A DNA stretch of 64,000 nt from Tamlana carrageenivorans. Lineage in GTDB: Bacteria > Bacteroidota > Bacteroidia > Flavobacteriales > Flavobacteriaceae. The position numbers were made by a program, and so were the translations under genes. Below are positions 34,805 through 43,986 of the stretch, piece after piece; the stretch's first letter is position 1; each line of letters starts with the position of its first letter. The DNA lies in NCBI RefSeq assembly GCF_002893765.1, contig NZ_CP025938.1:1426001-1490000 (forward strand), written 5' to 3'. The notes under the pieces are model-generated. The model was given only the letters and a program-made list of their open reading frames with translations. It was not told the DNA's origin and ran no database searches.

Positions 34805-35167
34805 ATGGGAATTATAACCGTTGAAAACATTAGAATTTTTGCCCACCATGGTTGTTTAAAAGAAGAAACCAAAATTGGTAGTGATTATTCGGTGAATTTA
34901 AAAGTTGAAGCTGATTTACAAAAATCGGCAAAGTCTGATAAACTAAGTGATACTGTAGATTATGTATTCTTAAATCGGGTTATTAAAGAGGAAATGAACA
35001 TACCTTCTCAACTTTTAGAAACGGTTGCAAAACGCATATTGAATCGTATTTTTAAAGAAGATGCTTTAGTTAAAAAAGCGACCGTTTGGGTAAGTAAATT
35101 AAACCCTCCCATTGGTGGTGATGTCGAGAAAGTGACTATAAAAATGCGCAAAAAGCGTAAAAAGTAA
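34805..35167 (+). CDS. folB: Dihydroneopterin aldolase
   Basis: Converts 7,8-dihydroneopterin to 6-hydroxymethyl-dihydropterin in folate synthesis. 120 residues: IRIFAHHGCLKEETKIGSDYSV holds the Tyr/His pterin-binding region, DTVDYVFLNRVIKEEM the second block, and SKLNPPIGGDVEKVTI the KxxPP-type end with the active-site Lys. It starts 2 nt after the zinc-ribbon gene, implying co-transcription. ATG at 34805. Confidence 0.9.
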   Translation: MGIITVENIRIFAHHGCLKEETKIGSDYSVNLKVEADLQKSAKSDKLSDTVDYVFLNRVIKEEMNIPSQLLETVAKRILNRIFKEDALVKKATVWVSKLNPPIGGDVEKVTIKMRKKRKK

Positions 35168-35197
35168 TTTTATATAAAAAAAAGTCACATTTTTTTA

Positions 35198-35205
35198 TAC
35201 ATTTG
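35198..35205 (+). promoter_or_regulatory. -7 promoter element of tRNA-Cys
   Basis: TACATTTG matches TAnnTTTG, 39 bp upstream of the tRNA. Confidence 0.6.
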
Positions 35206-35243
35206 CAGCAGATTTCAGAAACCCTGAAATTTTACATATAAAT

Positions 35244-35314
35244 GGCGTCGTGGCCGAGTGGCTAGGCAGAGGTCTGCAAAACCTTGTACAGCGGTTCGAA
35301 TCCGCTCGACGCCT
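35244..35314 (+). tRNA. tRNA-Cys (GCA)
   Basis: Acceptor stem GGCGTCG/CGACGCC, anticodon loop CTGCAAA giving GCA, T arm GCGG-TTCGAAT-CCGC, discriminator T (U73), which is the Cys identity base. CCA is not encoded. A terminator follows directly. Confidence 0.95.
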
Positions 35315-35315
35315 C

Positions 35316-35350
35316 AAAAAAGCTTTCAGTTTTCTGGAAGCTTTTTTTTA
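35316..35350 (+). terminator. tRNA-Cys terminator
   Basis: AAAAGCTTTCAG pairs with CTGGAAGCTTTT (one T-G pair) around TTTT, followed by a T-run. Confidence 0.8.
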
Positions 35351-35586
35351 TGCTTTTTTTAAAGTTTTTAGGATGTTATATTGAACCTGATTAAGCATTA
35401 AAAGGTGCTATATTAACCATTAAAAGTACTTTGTGATCTGTGGGATTACCTCATTTACACAGACAAAAGAACCATATGAATACAACAGTTTCACACATAA
35501 TCACTTATAAAACATAAAACTTATAGTTCCAATCAATAGTTTGAAATACAAAATTTTTACAATAATAAGCTATAACAACATCAAGG

Positions 35587-36267
35587 TTAATCGTGATATA
35601 TTTGATGCTCTAACTTTTCTTTATTTTTCTCGTAAGCCTTGGGAAATATGCCTTGCAATAATAACAGAATGCCAAAAGCAAGAATGACTATAGCAATCAC
35701 CTTTTTAGTTTTAAAAATAAGTCGTGGAGTAAGTTTAGCTTTTAAGCGTTTTGCGATAAGAATTTTAATTAAATCGGTAATAAAGTAAGAAGCCACCATA
35801 GAGGTAATAAAAATGGCTCCACCATGTTCTGAAGACGTTAAAGAATCGCCTAAAACAATAAAACCAAGCCAGCCTAAAAGCACCCCAATATTGATGAAAT
35901 TAAGTAAAAATCCTTTGATAAAAAGTTTGCCATAGGCTTTATTAATTTCAACTTTATAATACTCTTTAACAATGGTTCTAAATGATTTTGAGGTTTTTAT
36001 AAAGGAAATAATACCATAAACAATAAGTAAAACGCCTCCAAAAATCAAGAAACTGGGGTCGTTTCCTATTTTACCTCTTAGGTTATTGGTGCTGTAAAAA
36101 GCAATTAAAATGAAGATAATATCGGCTAGAATAACGCCTAAATCGAAAATTATTGCCGCTCTAAACCCCTTTGTAGCACTGGTTTCAAGTAACACAAAAA
36201 AAACAGGACCAATGGTAAAGGCTAAAATGATTCCGAAGGGAATGGCAGTTAAAATATCATCAAACAT
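35587..36267 (-). CDS. LysE-family exporter
   Basis: A 226-residue inner-membrane protein with six predicted helices and the family start FGIILAFTIGPVFFVLLETSATKGFRAAIIFDLGVILADI (quoted loosely; the GP pair and the E are family landmarks, residues 10-50). LysE/RhtB proteins export amino acids or related small molecules; the substrate is unknown. ATG at 36267. Upstream lies the terminator of the PUL. Confidence 0.82.
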   Translation of the reverse strand: MFDDILTAIPFGIILAFTIGPVFFVLLETSATKGFRAAIIFDLGVILADIIFILIAFYSTNNLRGKIGNDPSFLIFGGVLLIVYGIISFIKTSKSFRTIVKEYYKVEINKAYGKLFIKGFLLNFINIGVLLGWLGFIVLGDSLTSSEHGGAIFITSMVASYFITDLIKILIAKRLKAKLTPRLIFKTKKVIAIVILAFGILLLLQGIFPKAYEKNKEKLEHQIYHD

Positions 36268-36353
36268 CTATATGGAAAGCTTTACACAAAGTAAAGAAAT
36301 ATTTTTAAAACAACGAGTTTACATAAACATTGAATGCATGCCACTGGAGATGA

Positions 36354-36390
36354 CAAAAAAAAGTGTGACACTTAGGCCACACTTTTAAAA
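36354..36390 (-). terminator. Terminator of the polysaccharide utilisation locus
   Basis: On the minus strand AAAAGTGTG pairs with CACACTTTT around a 13-nt loop containing its own short pair, then T-run. It lies 44 bp after the GH3 stop, at the end of the minus-strand PUL. Confidence 0.75.
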
Positions 36391-36433
36391 CAAACAAAAT
36401 TCTAAAAAAAACTATTAACTAAATCATTTAAGG

Positions 36434-38725
36434 TTATTCTAAATCGAAATTGGCTTCTAGATTGGTATTGGAACTTCCGCCAACAAACACATTAAACTTG
36501 CCTGGTTCAATAATAAAATGACCTTCATTATCATAAAACCCGAGTTCTTTTTCGGTTAAAACAAAATGAATGGTTTTGGATGCTCCGGCATCTAATTCAA
36601 CCATTTCGAATCCTTTAAGCTCTTTTACAGGGCGCGTTACGCTTGCAAACAAATCTCTAATGTATAATTGCACCACTTCTTTTCCAGTTACTTTTCCTGT
36701 GTTTTTTAGATCTACCGAAACTTGCACTTCATTTTTAGAAACAACTTGAACATTTAGATTAGAGTAAGCAAAAGAGGTATAGCTTAAACCGTAACCAAAA
36801 GGATACAAAGGCGCATTGCTTTGATCGGTATAATGCGACCAAAATACCTCATCTGGAGCAGGTAGTTTTGGACGTCCTGTATTCTTGTAATTGTAATAAA
36901 TAGGCACTTGTCCAACACTTTTAGGGAATGTCATTGGCAATTTTCCGCTTGGATTATAATCGCCATACAAAACTTGTGCAATAGCATGCCCACTTTGTGT
37001 ACCTAATTGCCAGGCTTCTAGAATGGCAGGCACATGTGCATCGGCCCAGTTTATGGTTAAAGGTCTGCCGTTATTTAATACTAAAACGATGTTTTTATTC
37101 ACCTTATAAACGGCTTCTAATAATTCTTGCTGAACTCCTGGTAAACCTAATTCCGAACGGCTTCTACCCTCCCCTGATTGAAAACCATGTTCACCTAAAA
37201 CCATAACCACAACATCTGCATTTTTTGCTGTTGCAATAGCTTTTGAAAAACCACTTTTATCGGTGGTATTTATATTTAATTCGATAGCAAATTCACCTTT
37301 TCCAATAGTTACATCGGCACCTTTAGCATACGAAATGGTATTGCCTTTATAATTTTGAATTCCTTCTAAAACAGAAACAGCTGTACTGTCTTTGGCAGCA
37401 ATACGCCAACTACCTAATGGACTGGTTTTATCGTTTGCCAAAGCTCCAATTAAAGCAATATTCTGACCCTCTTTTTTTAATGGTAATACGTTCCCTTCAT
37501 TTTTAAGAAGTACGATAGATTTTTTAGCAACATCTAGAACTGCATCATTATTTTCTTTAGAACCAATAACCGCTTTTTCGCGACTTTCATCACAATATTT
37601 ATAAGGATCATCAAAAAGACCTAACTCGTACTTTACCCTTAAAATACGCTTTACCGCATCATTAATAAGAGCTTCGTCCACTTTGCCTTCTTTAACTAAA
37701 TTGGCCAATTCTTCCACATAAGCATAAGATTCCATATCCATATCAGAGCCTGCTTTTACGGCTAATTCTGCAACTTCTTTTTTGTTAGCTGCAAAGCCGT
37801 GGGCAATCATTTCGTTTAATGAGCCCCAGTCTGATACTACAAAACCATCATAGTTCCATTTGCTTTTTAAAATATCACGTTGTAAATAAGCATTTCCTGT
37901 TGCTGGTACGCCATTAAGTTCGTTAAAAGCATTCATAAAAGTTTTAACGCCAGCTTCGGCAGCAGCTTTAAAGGGTGGAAAAATTATGTTATTTAAAGTT
38001 GATGTACCAACATCGACCGTATTGTAATCTCTGCCAGATTCTGCAAACCCATAACCAGCAAAATGCTTCGCACAGGCTGCAATGGTATTAGGAGAAGCTA
38101 AATCGTCGCCCTGAAACCCTTGTACGCGTGCCACAGCAATTTTAGAGCCTAAATAAGGATCTTCACCAGCACCTTCCATAACACGTCCCCAACGGGCATC
38201 TCTAGAGATATCAACCATTGGCGCGAAAGTCCAGTTTATTCCTGCAGCAGCAGATTCTTTAGCTGCTATAGCTGCTGATTTTTTTATAGCGTCTAAATCC
38301 CAACTGGCAGCTTCAGCCAAAGGAATCGGACTTAAAGTTTCATAACCATGAATCACATCAAAACCAATGATTAAAGGAATACCCAAACGGGTTTCTTCAA
38401 CTGCTATTTTCTGTACGGCACGAACCTCTTCAACCCCTCTTACATTAAGCATAGAACCCACATAGCCCTTTTTTAAATGTTCGTATTTTTTAGCCGCACC
38501 ACCTTCAGAAGGTGTAGGTCCTGTAACATTCCAGAACCCGTTATATTGGTTCATTTGGCCTACTTTTTCTTCTATCGTCATGATAGCAAGCAGGCTGTCA
38601 ACTTTTTTGTTTATCGTATTTGAACCACTTTCAGTGGTCGCCATCGCATCTTTTTCATTTGCTTTACCGCATGAAATTAATACAAGTACGACACTGAAAA
38701 TAGTAGTATAAAAATAGTTTCTCAT
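36434..38725 (-). CDS. bglX: GH3 beta-glucosidase lipoprotein
   Basis: Glycoside hydrolase family 3 enzyme of 763 residues. Lipobox Cys at 19 (LVLISC), so it is membrane-anchored, probably periplasmic. TIM-barrel domain with KHFAGYG (about 220) and the catalytic nucleophile D299 in NYDGFVVSDWGS; the beta-sandwich follows with LGEHGFQSGEGRSRSELGLP carrying the general-acid region, and a fibronectin-III-like C-terminus. It resembles BglX-type enzymes releasing glucose from beta-glucan oligosaccharides. Last gene of the PUL, 4 nt after GH16; it should finish hydrolysis of oligosaccharides imported through SusCD. Confidence 0.92.
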   Translation of the reverse strand: MRNYFYTTIFSVVLVLISCGKANEKDAMATTESGSNTINKKVDSLLAIMTIEEKVGQMNQYNGFWNVTGPTPSEGGAAKKYEHLKKGYVGSMLNVRGVEEVRAVQKIAVEETRLGIPLIIGFDVIHGYETLSPIPLAEAASWDLDAIKKSAAIAAKESAAAGINWTFAPMVDISRDARWGRVMEGAGEDPYLGSKIAVARVQGFQGDDLASPNTIAACAKHFAGYGFAESGRDYNTVDVGTSTLNNIIFPPFKAAAEAGVKTFMNAFNELNGVPATGNAYLQRDILKSKWNYDGFVVSDWGSLNEMIAHGFAANKKEVAELAVKAGSDMDMESYAYVEELANLVKEGKVDEALINDAVKRILRVKYELGLFDDPYKYCDESREKAVIGSKENNDAVLDVAKKSIVLLKNEGNVLPLKKEGQNIALIGALANDKTSPLGSWRIAAKDSTAVSVLEGIQNYKGNTISYAKGADVTIGKGEFAIELNINTTDKSGFSKAIATAKNADVVVMVLGEHGFQSGEGRSRSELGLPGVQQELLEAVYKVNKNIVLVLNNGRPLTINWADAHVPAILEAWQLGTQSGHAIAQVLYGDYNPSGKLPMTFPKSVGQVPIYYNYKNTGRPKLPAPDEVFWSHYTDQSNAPLYPFGYGLSYTSFAYSNLNVQVVSKNEVQVSVDLKNTGKVTGKEVVQLYIRDLFASVTRPVKELKGFEMVELDAGASKTIHFVLTEKELGFYDNEGHFIIEPGKFNVFVGGSSNTNLEANFDLE

Positions 38726-38729
38726 AATG

Positions 38730-40385
38730 TTATTGATAGACTCTTACATATTCAACTTCCATGATATCTTCAACAAAATTTGGATCTACCGAGCCGCCTA
38801 AAGTCCCGCCCATAGCCACGTTTAAAATCATAAAAAAGTCTTTATTAAATGGGGTATCTGCTGTATTAGGAAAAGACAGAAATACAGTATCATCAACAAG
38901 TAGTTTAATAACATTGGCAGTCCATTCCACCGTATAGTTATGAAACTCTGAAGTAGCGGTTAAATTAGCCGTACTATTTGTTACTGCTTCGCCTGCAGAG
39001 TTTCCAGGAAGATGTAAAGCCCCTGAAGTTTTAGCTTTATCCCAGCCTGTTTGTTCCATAATATCAATTTCGCCACAAGCTGGCCAACCGGCAGTATCGA
39101 AATTAGCTCCCAACATCCAAATGGCAGGCCATGTACCTTCCGATCCTGGTAATTTAGCTCTAACCTCAACGCGACCATAGGTAAACTCTTCTAAGTTTTC
39201 CGATTTTAATCGTGATGAAGTGTACCCATTACCGTTTGCTTTTGCTACAATTTTAAGGGTTCCATCAGAGATATATGAATTCTCACGAGTATCTGTATAG
39301 GTTTGCAACTCTTGGTTTCCCCAACCACCAGCACCTAAATCGTAGGTCCATTTAGTAGCATCGGGAGCACCATCGGTATCAAATTCATCAGACCAAACCA
39401 GGGTGTTAAAAACCGATTCGAAAGCATCTTCCGCAGGACTGGTTTGAAATTTTAAATACCATGCTATAGCCGAATCATTAATATCTAGCGTTCTCACATA
39501 TAATTCTGTATCTGATACTGAAATAATTTCGTAATCGGAAGTACCTAAATAATAACTCATAAATGCATCATCAGAAAAACTCATAGCCGTTCCTCTAGCC
39601 GTAAAATCTGGATCTGGTACTGTACTCCAATCGTTTGATGAAGGCGCTAAAGACACTAAACTCGTTCCAGAAGTATCAAAATCAAAACAAGCATCTTCAC
39701 TACCATCGCCACCAACAATAGCTTGGTTACCACCATTAAAAAATGTAGAACCATTATTATTTAATTCATAGGTTAATTGCCCATTAGCTTCTAACGTGAA
39801 GGTTAATTCATCATCACAAAAACAAGCACTAATCTCTTCAGCACACTTCTCAAAAGGTTGTGCGGCATACCATTTTGGGTACCAATAACCTTCGCCATCA
39901 ATAGTAGCATTAGCAGGCCCTAAGCCTAAATGTGCAGGTTCTGAAGCCGCTAAATACCACGTTCTACTACTACCGCCTGTTAAAAATTGTTTGGCTTCTG
40001 GATCGTCAAAATCACTACGCACCGTCACCTCAATAGACGTACTAGAAGAAACCCCACCTGTACCTATGGCGTTAACAATAACCGTATAAGTGTTTACCCC
40101 TACTTTTGTAAAACGGTGTCTGGTTGTTCCTGAAGGTACCACTTCGCTTGTGCCATCTCCAAAATCGAATTTATAGCTAATAAAGTTGTTCGCTTTCGCG
40201 GAAATATCCACAAATCCGGTACCATCACCATCGGGGTTATCGGCATCTTGACCAACAACTTCAGCAGAAACACTTAGGTTGGTTGGTGCTATAATAGCTC
40301 CTAATGAAGCATCATCGTCCTGACAACTGGTAGCAAAAGTCATCAGGGAAACAAAAATTCCTATATAATATTTTAAGTTTTTCAT
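38730..40385 (-). CDS. GH16 endo-beta-glucanase (laminarinase-like) with PKD domain
   Basis: A 551-residue lipoprotein (Cys 21, MTFATSC). Domain order: PKD-type domain (about 40-125, YKFDFGDGTSEVVPSG), a module with Trp/Cys-rich sequence (about 135-310, starting RTWYLAASEPAHLGLGP) related to the repeats in the adjacent lipoprotein, then a GH16 catalytic domain (about 330-551). Catalytic residues are E439 and E444 in GEIDIMEQTG, the EIDIxE motif of the laminarinase/lichenase branch. It should cut beta-1,3 or mixed-linkage glucan at the cell surface. It lies 12 nt after the binding lipoprotein and 4 nt before GH3, in one unit. Confidence 0.92.
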   Translation of the reverse strand: MKNLKYYIGIFVSLMTFATSCQDDDASLGAIIAPTNLSVSAEVVGQDADNPDGDGTGFVDISAKANNFISYKFDFGDGTSEVVPSGTTRHRFTKVGVNTYTVIVNAIGTGGVSSSTSIEVTVRSDFDDPEAKQFLTGGSSRTWYLAASEPAHLGLGPANATIDGEGYWYPKWYAAQPFEKCAEEISACFCDDELTFTLEANGQLTYELNNNGSTFFNGGNQAIVGGDGSEDACFDFDTSGTSLVSLAPSSNDWSTVPDPDFTARGTAMSFSDDAFMSYYLGTSDYEIISVSDTELYVRTLDINDSAIAWYLKFQTSPAEDAFESVFNTLVWSDEFDTDGAPDATKWTYDLGAGGWGNQELQTYTDTRENSYISDGTLKIVAKANGNGYTSSRLKSENLEEFTYGRVEVRAKLPGSEGTWPAIWMLGANFDTAGWPACGEIDIMEQTGWDKAKTSGALHLPGNSAGEAVTNSTANLTATSEFHNYTVEWTANVIKLLVDDTVFLSFPNTADTPFNKDFFMILNVAMGGTLGGSVDPNFVEDIMEVEYVRVYQ

Positions 40386-40396
40386 TTTATTTCTTT

Positions 40397-42478
40397 TTAT
40401 ATTCTTACTAATTTATATTGCCAAAAAACACCACTACCAATATCAATATTTACAGAAATCGTGTTATTATCGATAAATGAAACATTGTAGGTTATGGCTT
40501 CTGGCGCCTCGCTAGGACTTGCAAGTTCGCCACCATTGTAAGGTTTGGCTAATCCGATAAAAGCACCAATACCATTAAGGGTGACGGTTCCTGCGCTACC
40601 ATCGTAAGTATAGGTTGCAGCGTTCGATCCGTCATGAGGAGCAACAGGCGTGCCACAAGAATCGCTTCCACCTTGCCAAGCTTCGGTCCAGGTTTGAGTA
40701 CCTAAATCGTTTGTAAAAGATCCATCGGAACCAAAAATATAGGTGTCATCATAGTAACAATCTCTAAGGGTTACACAGTCGGCATCGCAGTTCCAATAAC
40801 TAATATCGCCAACACTAGGACCAACGCCCAGAGCACCAGCTTCTTGAGCCATTTGCCAAGTTCCTGTAAGCGGAGAACTTACTTGACCATCTCTAACCAA
40901 AATAAATTGCCAAAATACACCACCACCAACATCAATATTAACAGCCATGGTATTAGGATCTTGAAAAGTGACATTGTAAATAATAGAAGTTGGTGCATCG
41001 GCAGGGTTTGTAAGCTCTCCGCCGTTGTACGCTTTAGATAAACCTATATAAGCACCTACACCATTAAGAACTACGGTATTATCCGTTTCATTATACACAT
41101 AAGTTGCTGGGTTAGATCCATCATGAGGGGCAATTGGCGTACCACAAGAATCGCCTCCGCCTTGCCAAGCTTCAGTCCAAGTTTGCGCACCTAAATCGTT
41201 AGTAAAAGACCCATCGGCACCAAAGGTGTAAATATCATCATAATAACAATCTCTAAGGACAACACAATCTGCATCGCAATTCCAATAGCTAATATCGCCA
41301 ACGCTAGGACCAACACCTAAAGCGCCAGCTACAGAAGCCAATTTCCAGTTACCCACAATTCCTGTTTGAACTGGTGAAGACTCTTTATAAAAATAAAGGT
41401 TATCTACAAAAATAGTTCCTTCTCCAGAAGGCACGCCATCGAATTTAAATTGGATGATGTTACTAAAATCTACCGCAGGATTTAAATCTGTAAAATGTGA
41501 AACCGGAATATCTACCGAGTTCCATTGATTTGCAGTAAGTACCATGGGGTAAGCCGCTTCATTAGGACCACCGCTAATCGGTGAAATATTAATAGTATAA
41601 TCTTCAGCAGACCATACATTAACGTGGATAAATTCCATAGTGGAAGCATCAATTGGTACGGTATTAAAATCGATACCTTGATACGTTAATTCACCATATT
41701 GAATGATATTATCTCCAGCAACTTGAATTTGTGCATAAGTTGTTGTTTGTCCCCAATTTGGATAATAATCAATCGGATCTGGATTGGCATATTTATCGCT
41801 AAAAACAGAAATTACATCGGTAGCAGCCTTTGTTGGTTTAGGAGCTGGATCTAGGGGTTGTAAAATAGCTGTAACCTCAAATTCTTCCGTATATTCCAAG
41901 GTTTCAATAGCGGCACTCATAGCCACAATTCTAATGGTATAAAGTCCTGCATTTTGATATTGGTAAGAAACCGGTTCGCCAATATTTCCAGCAACTGGGG
42001 TATCATTTCCAACTTCGCCGAAATATACTTCATAAGAAAGGGCATAATCTGCCATAGCCATTACATTAACTAGCTTTGAAATAGCAGGATCATTTTCAAT
42101 AGTCACCATTAAGTTTTCTGGTGCTTTAAAGGAAACCGTGATATTTTGAGTCGCTTTTGTTTCCAAACCATTTAAACCTATGGCTGTAATAACAGCATCG
42201 TAAGTACCTTCGGAATAAGCATGTTGTGTCGTTTTCCCTGGAGTTATAGGATCTGAAACTTCCGATCCATCGCCATAATCAACTAAAAAGCTAACCACAC
42301 CTTCACCTAAAGGCGCAATAGTTACAAGCCCCGTATTATCTTGAGTTACACTTACAGCAGCAGCAACATTTTTTGGCGCTTTAATGTCGTTTACGTAATC
42401 TAAATTTTCATCTTCGGTACATCCCATAACCAGACATGTAAGCAGAAAAATTTGTAATATATATTTAGTGATTTTCAT
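40397..42478 (-). CDS. Surface glycan-binding lipoprotein with PKD and duplicated modules
   Basis: A 693-residue lipoprotein (Cys 20, LVMGC) in the SusE/SGBP position after SusD. Two PKD-like domains lead (about 35-205; VSFLVDYGDGSEV). A central beta-sandwich, probably carbohydrate-binding, follows (about 210-370). Then come two tandem copies of a module of about 150 residues, each with W-K/Q-LA/MA...GALGVGPSVGDISYWNCDADCV and TWTEAWQGG. The copies are alike at DNA level too. GH16 next door has one diverged copy. Probable glucan binding and presentation to SusCD; the binding function is inferred. Confidence 0.82.
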   Translation of the reverse strand: MKITKYILQIFLLTCLVMGCTEDENLDYVNDIKAPKNVAAAVSVTQDNTGLVTIAPLGEGVVSFLVDYGDGSEVSDPITPGKTTQHAYSEGTYDAVITAIGLNGLETKATQNITVSFKAPENLMVTIENDPAISKLVNVMAMADYALSYEVYFGEVGNDTPVAGNIGEPVSYQYQNAGLYTIRIVAMSAAIETLEYTEEFEVTAILQPLDPAPKPTKAATDVISVFSDKYANPDPIDYYPNWGQTTTYAQIQVAGDNIIQYGELTYQGIDFNTVPIDASTMEFIHVNVWSAEDYTINISPISGGPNEAAYPMVLTANQWNSVDIPVSHFTDLNPAVDFSNIIQFKFDGVPSGEGTIFVDNLYFYKESSPVQTGIVGNWKLASVAGALGVGPSVGDISYWNCDADCVVLRDCYYDDIYTFGADGSFTNDLGAQTWTEAWQGGGDSCGTPIAPHDGSNPATYVYNETDNTVVLNGVGAYIGLSKAYNGGELTNPADAPTSIIYNVTFQDPNTMAVNIDVGGGVFWQFILVRDGQVSSPLTGTWQMAQEAGALGVGPSVGDISYWNCDADCVTLRDCYYDDTYIFGSDGSFTNDLGTQTWTEAWQGGSDSCGTPVAPHDGSNAATYTYDGSAGTVTLNGIGAFIGLAKPYNGGELASPSEAPEAITYNVSFIDNNTISVNIDIGSGVFWQYKLVRI

Positions 42479-42495
42479 AGTATATTTATTTAGAA

Positions 42496-43974
42496 TTAAT
42501 AGTTAGGGTTTTGTTCCCAGTTTCCGTTTGAAAATTGAATTTCTTCAATAGGAATAGGGAAAACCTCATTCTTACCAGCAGTAAAACCATCAATTTCTTG
42601 GGCTGCTTTTCCTGTTCTAACCAAATCGAAAAAACGATGTCCTTCACCAACAAGTTCCACACGTCTTTCATGTGCAATAGCATCAGTAAGTGCTGCACCT
42701 GTAGAAGTTACATTATGGGCCGAATCGCCAAAAGCTCTTTCGCGCACACGGTTTAAATAAGTTTGCGCTTTGGTATCGTCTATACCACCACTATTATAAG
42801 CTTCGGCAGCCATTAACAACACATCTGCAAAACGAATTGATCTGTAGTTATTAGGGTTTGTTAAGTTTTGATCGCCCGTGTTTAAATCGCCTTTACGCGC
42901 TAAGTATTTTCTATTAAAAAACCCTGTATGCTCGTATCCTGTACCGTATGTAGCACCAGTTGTAGCTGCCCAGTTTTCAATATCTAATATGGCTACATCT
43001 TTACGTAAATCGCCATCTTCAAAAGCATCAACAGCTTCTTGTGTAGGCACATTGAAACTAAAACCAGAATCGAATAAAGGCCCATCATACGTTCTAATAC
43101 TATTAAAACCAACGGCAACATTACCTTCACTACATTGTAAACATTCAAAACCAGCACCTTCAGCATCGGTATATTGTACTTCAAAAACAGATTCGATACC
43201 GTTTTCACCATCATTTTCAAAAATAGAATCGTAATCAGCAACCAAATCATAAGGACCTTCATTTATAACTCTATCAAGAACTAAAGCTGCTTCGGCATAT
43301 TGTTTTTGGTACAAATACGCTTTCCCTAATAAAGCTAAAGCCGCACCTTTGGTAACACGACCAACTTCGGGCGCTGTATATTCTAAATGCTCTACTGCGT
43401 ATTTTAAATCGTCTTGAATTAACTTATACACATCGGCAACTGGCGATCTAGGAATGGTTGTTTCATCACCAAGTTCATAACGTGTTTGTTTAAGTGGCAC
43501 CGGACCAAACCATTTTACCAACTCGAAATAATAGTAAGCGCGTAAAAAATAGGCTTCACCAATTATAATTTCTCGACCAGGGAAATCGGTTTTATCTTGA
43601 AATTCTAAAATAAAATTTACACGATTAACACCAGCATACATCCAAGTCCAGATATCTCTTAGATTACTGTTTACAGGGGTGTGAATCATATCATCTATCT
43701 GCTGAAAACCAGGAACATCTACAGCACTGCCGCCACCAGCAAGGGTATTATCGGAAGCAATTTCACCTAGCATCACATTCACGTAAGATGACTGCAACAA
43801 ATCGTAAGCGCCAACTAAAGCGTTGTAATAATCCTCTTCTGAATTAAAATAACTTTCAGAATCTATATTATACCTATCCACATCTTCTAAATACGCATCT
43901 CCACAAGCGGTTGCTCCTAAAAGGATGCTTAATGTTAATAGGCTTTGTATTGTTTTATTTATATATTTTTTCAT
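42496..43974 (-). CDS. susD: SusD/RagB-family lipoprotein
   Basis: A 492-residue outer-membrane lipoprotein (Cys 24 in LLGATAC) with the TPR-rich SusD fold: SESYFNSEEDYYNALVGAYDLLQ and FLRAYYYFELVKWFGPVPL at the start, and a C-terminal RSIRFADVLLMAAEAYN ... RVRERAFGD ... ERRVELVGEGHRFFDLVRTG signature. It forms the lid of the SusC channel and binds the incoming oligosaccharide. It begins 12 nt after SusC. The symbol is a family name; the ligand here is a probable beta-1,3-glucan. Confidence 0.92.
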   Translation of the reverse strand: MKKYINKTIQSLLTLSILLGATACGDAYLEDVDRYNIDSESYFNSEEDYYNALVGAYDLLQSSYVNVMLGEIASDNTLAGGGSAVDVPGFQQIDDMIHTPVNSNLRDIWTWMYAGVNRVNFILEFQDKTDFPGREIIIGEAYFLRAYYYFELVKWFGPVPLKQTRYELGDETTIPRSPVADVYKLIQDDLKYAVEHLEYTAPEVGRVTKGAALALLGKAYLYQKQYAEAALVLDRVINEGPYDLVADYDSIFENDGENGIESVFEVQYTDAEGAGFECLQCSEGNVAVGFNSIRTYDGPLFDSGFSFNVPTQEAVDAFEDGDLRKDVAILDIENWAATTGATYGTGYEHTGFFNRKYLARKGDLNTGDQNLTNPNNYRSIRFADVLLMAAEAYNSGGIDDTKAQTYLNRVRERAFGDSAHNVTSTGAALTDAIAHERRVELVGEGHRFFDLVRTGKAAQEIDGFTAGKNEVFPIPIEEIQFSNGNWEQNPNY

Positions 43975-43986
43975 AGTGCTAATAAT

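Noticed and set aside
35244..35350. tRNA-Cys as a second integration site
   Set aside because: No integrase or duplicated tRNA end lies beside it; the neighbours are core genes.
42993..43262. Minus-frame ORF within susD
   Set aside because: It lies wholly inside susD in another frame, is Leu/Met-rich without a domain, and has no separate start signals.
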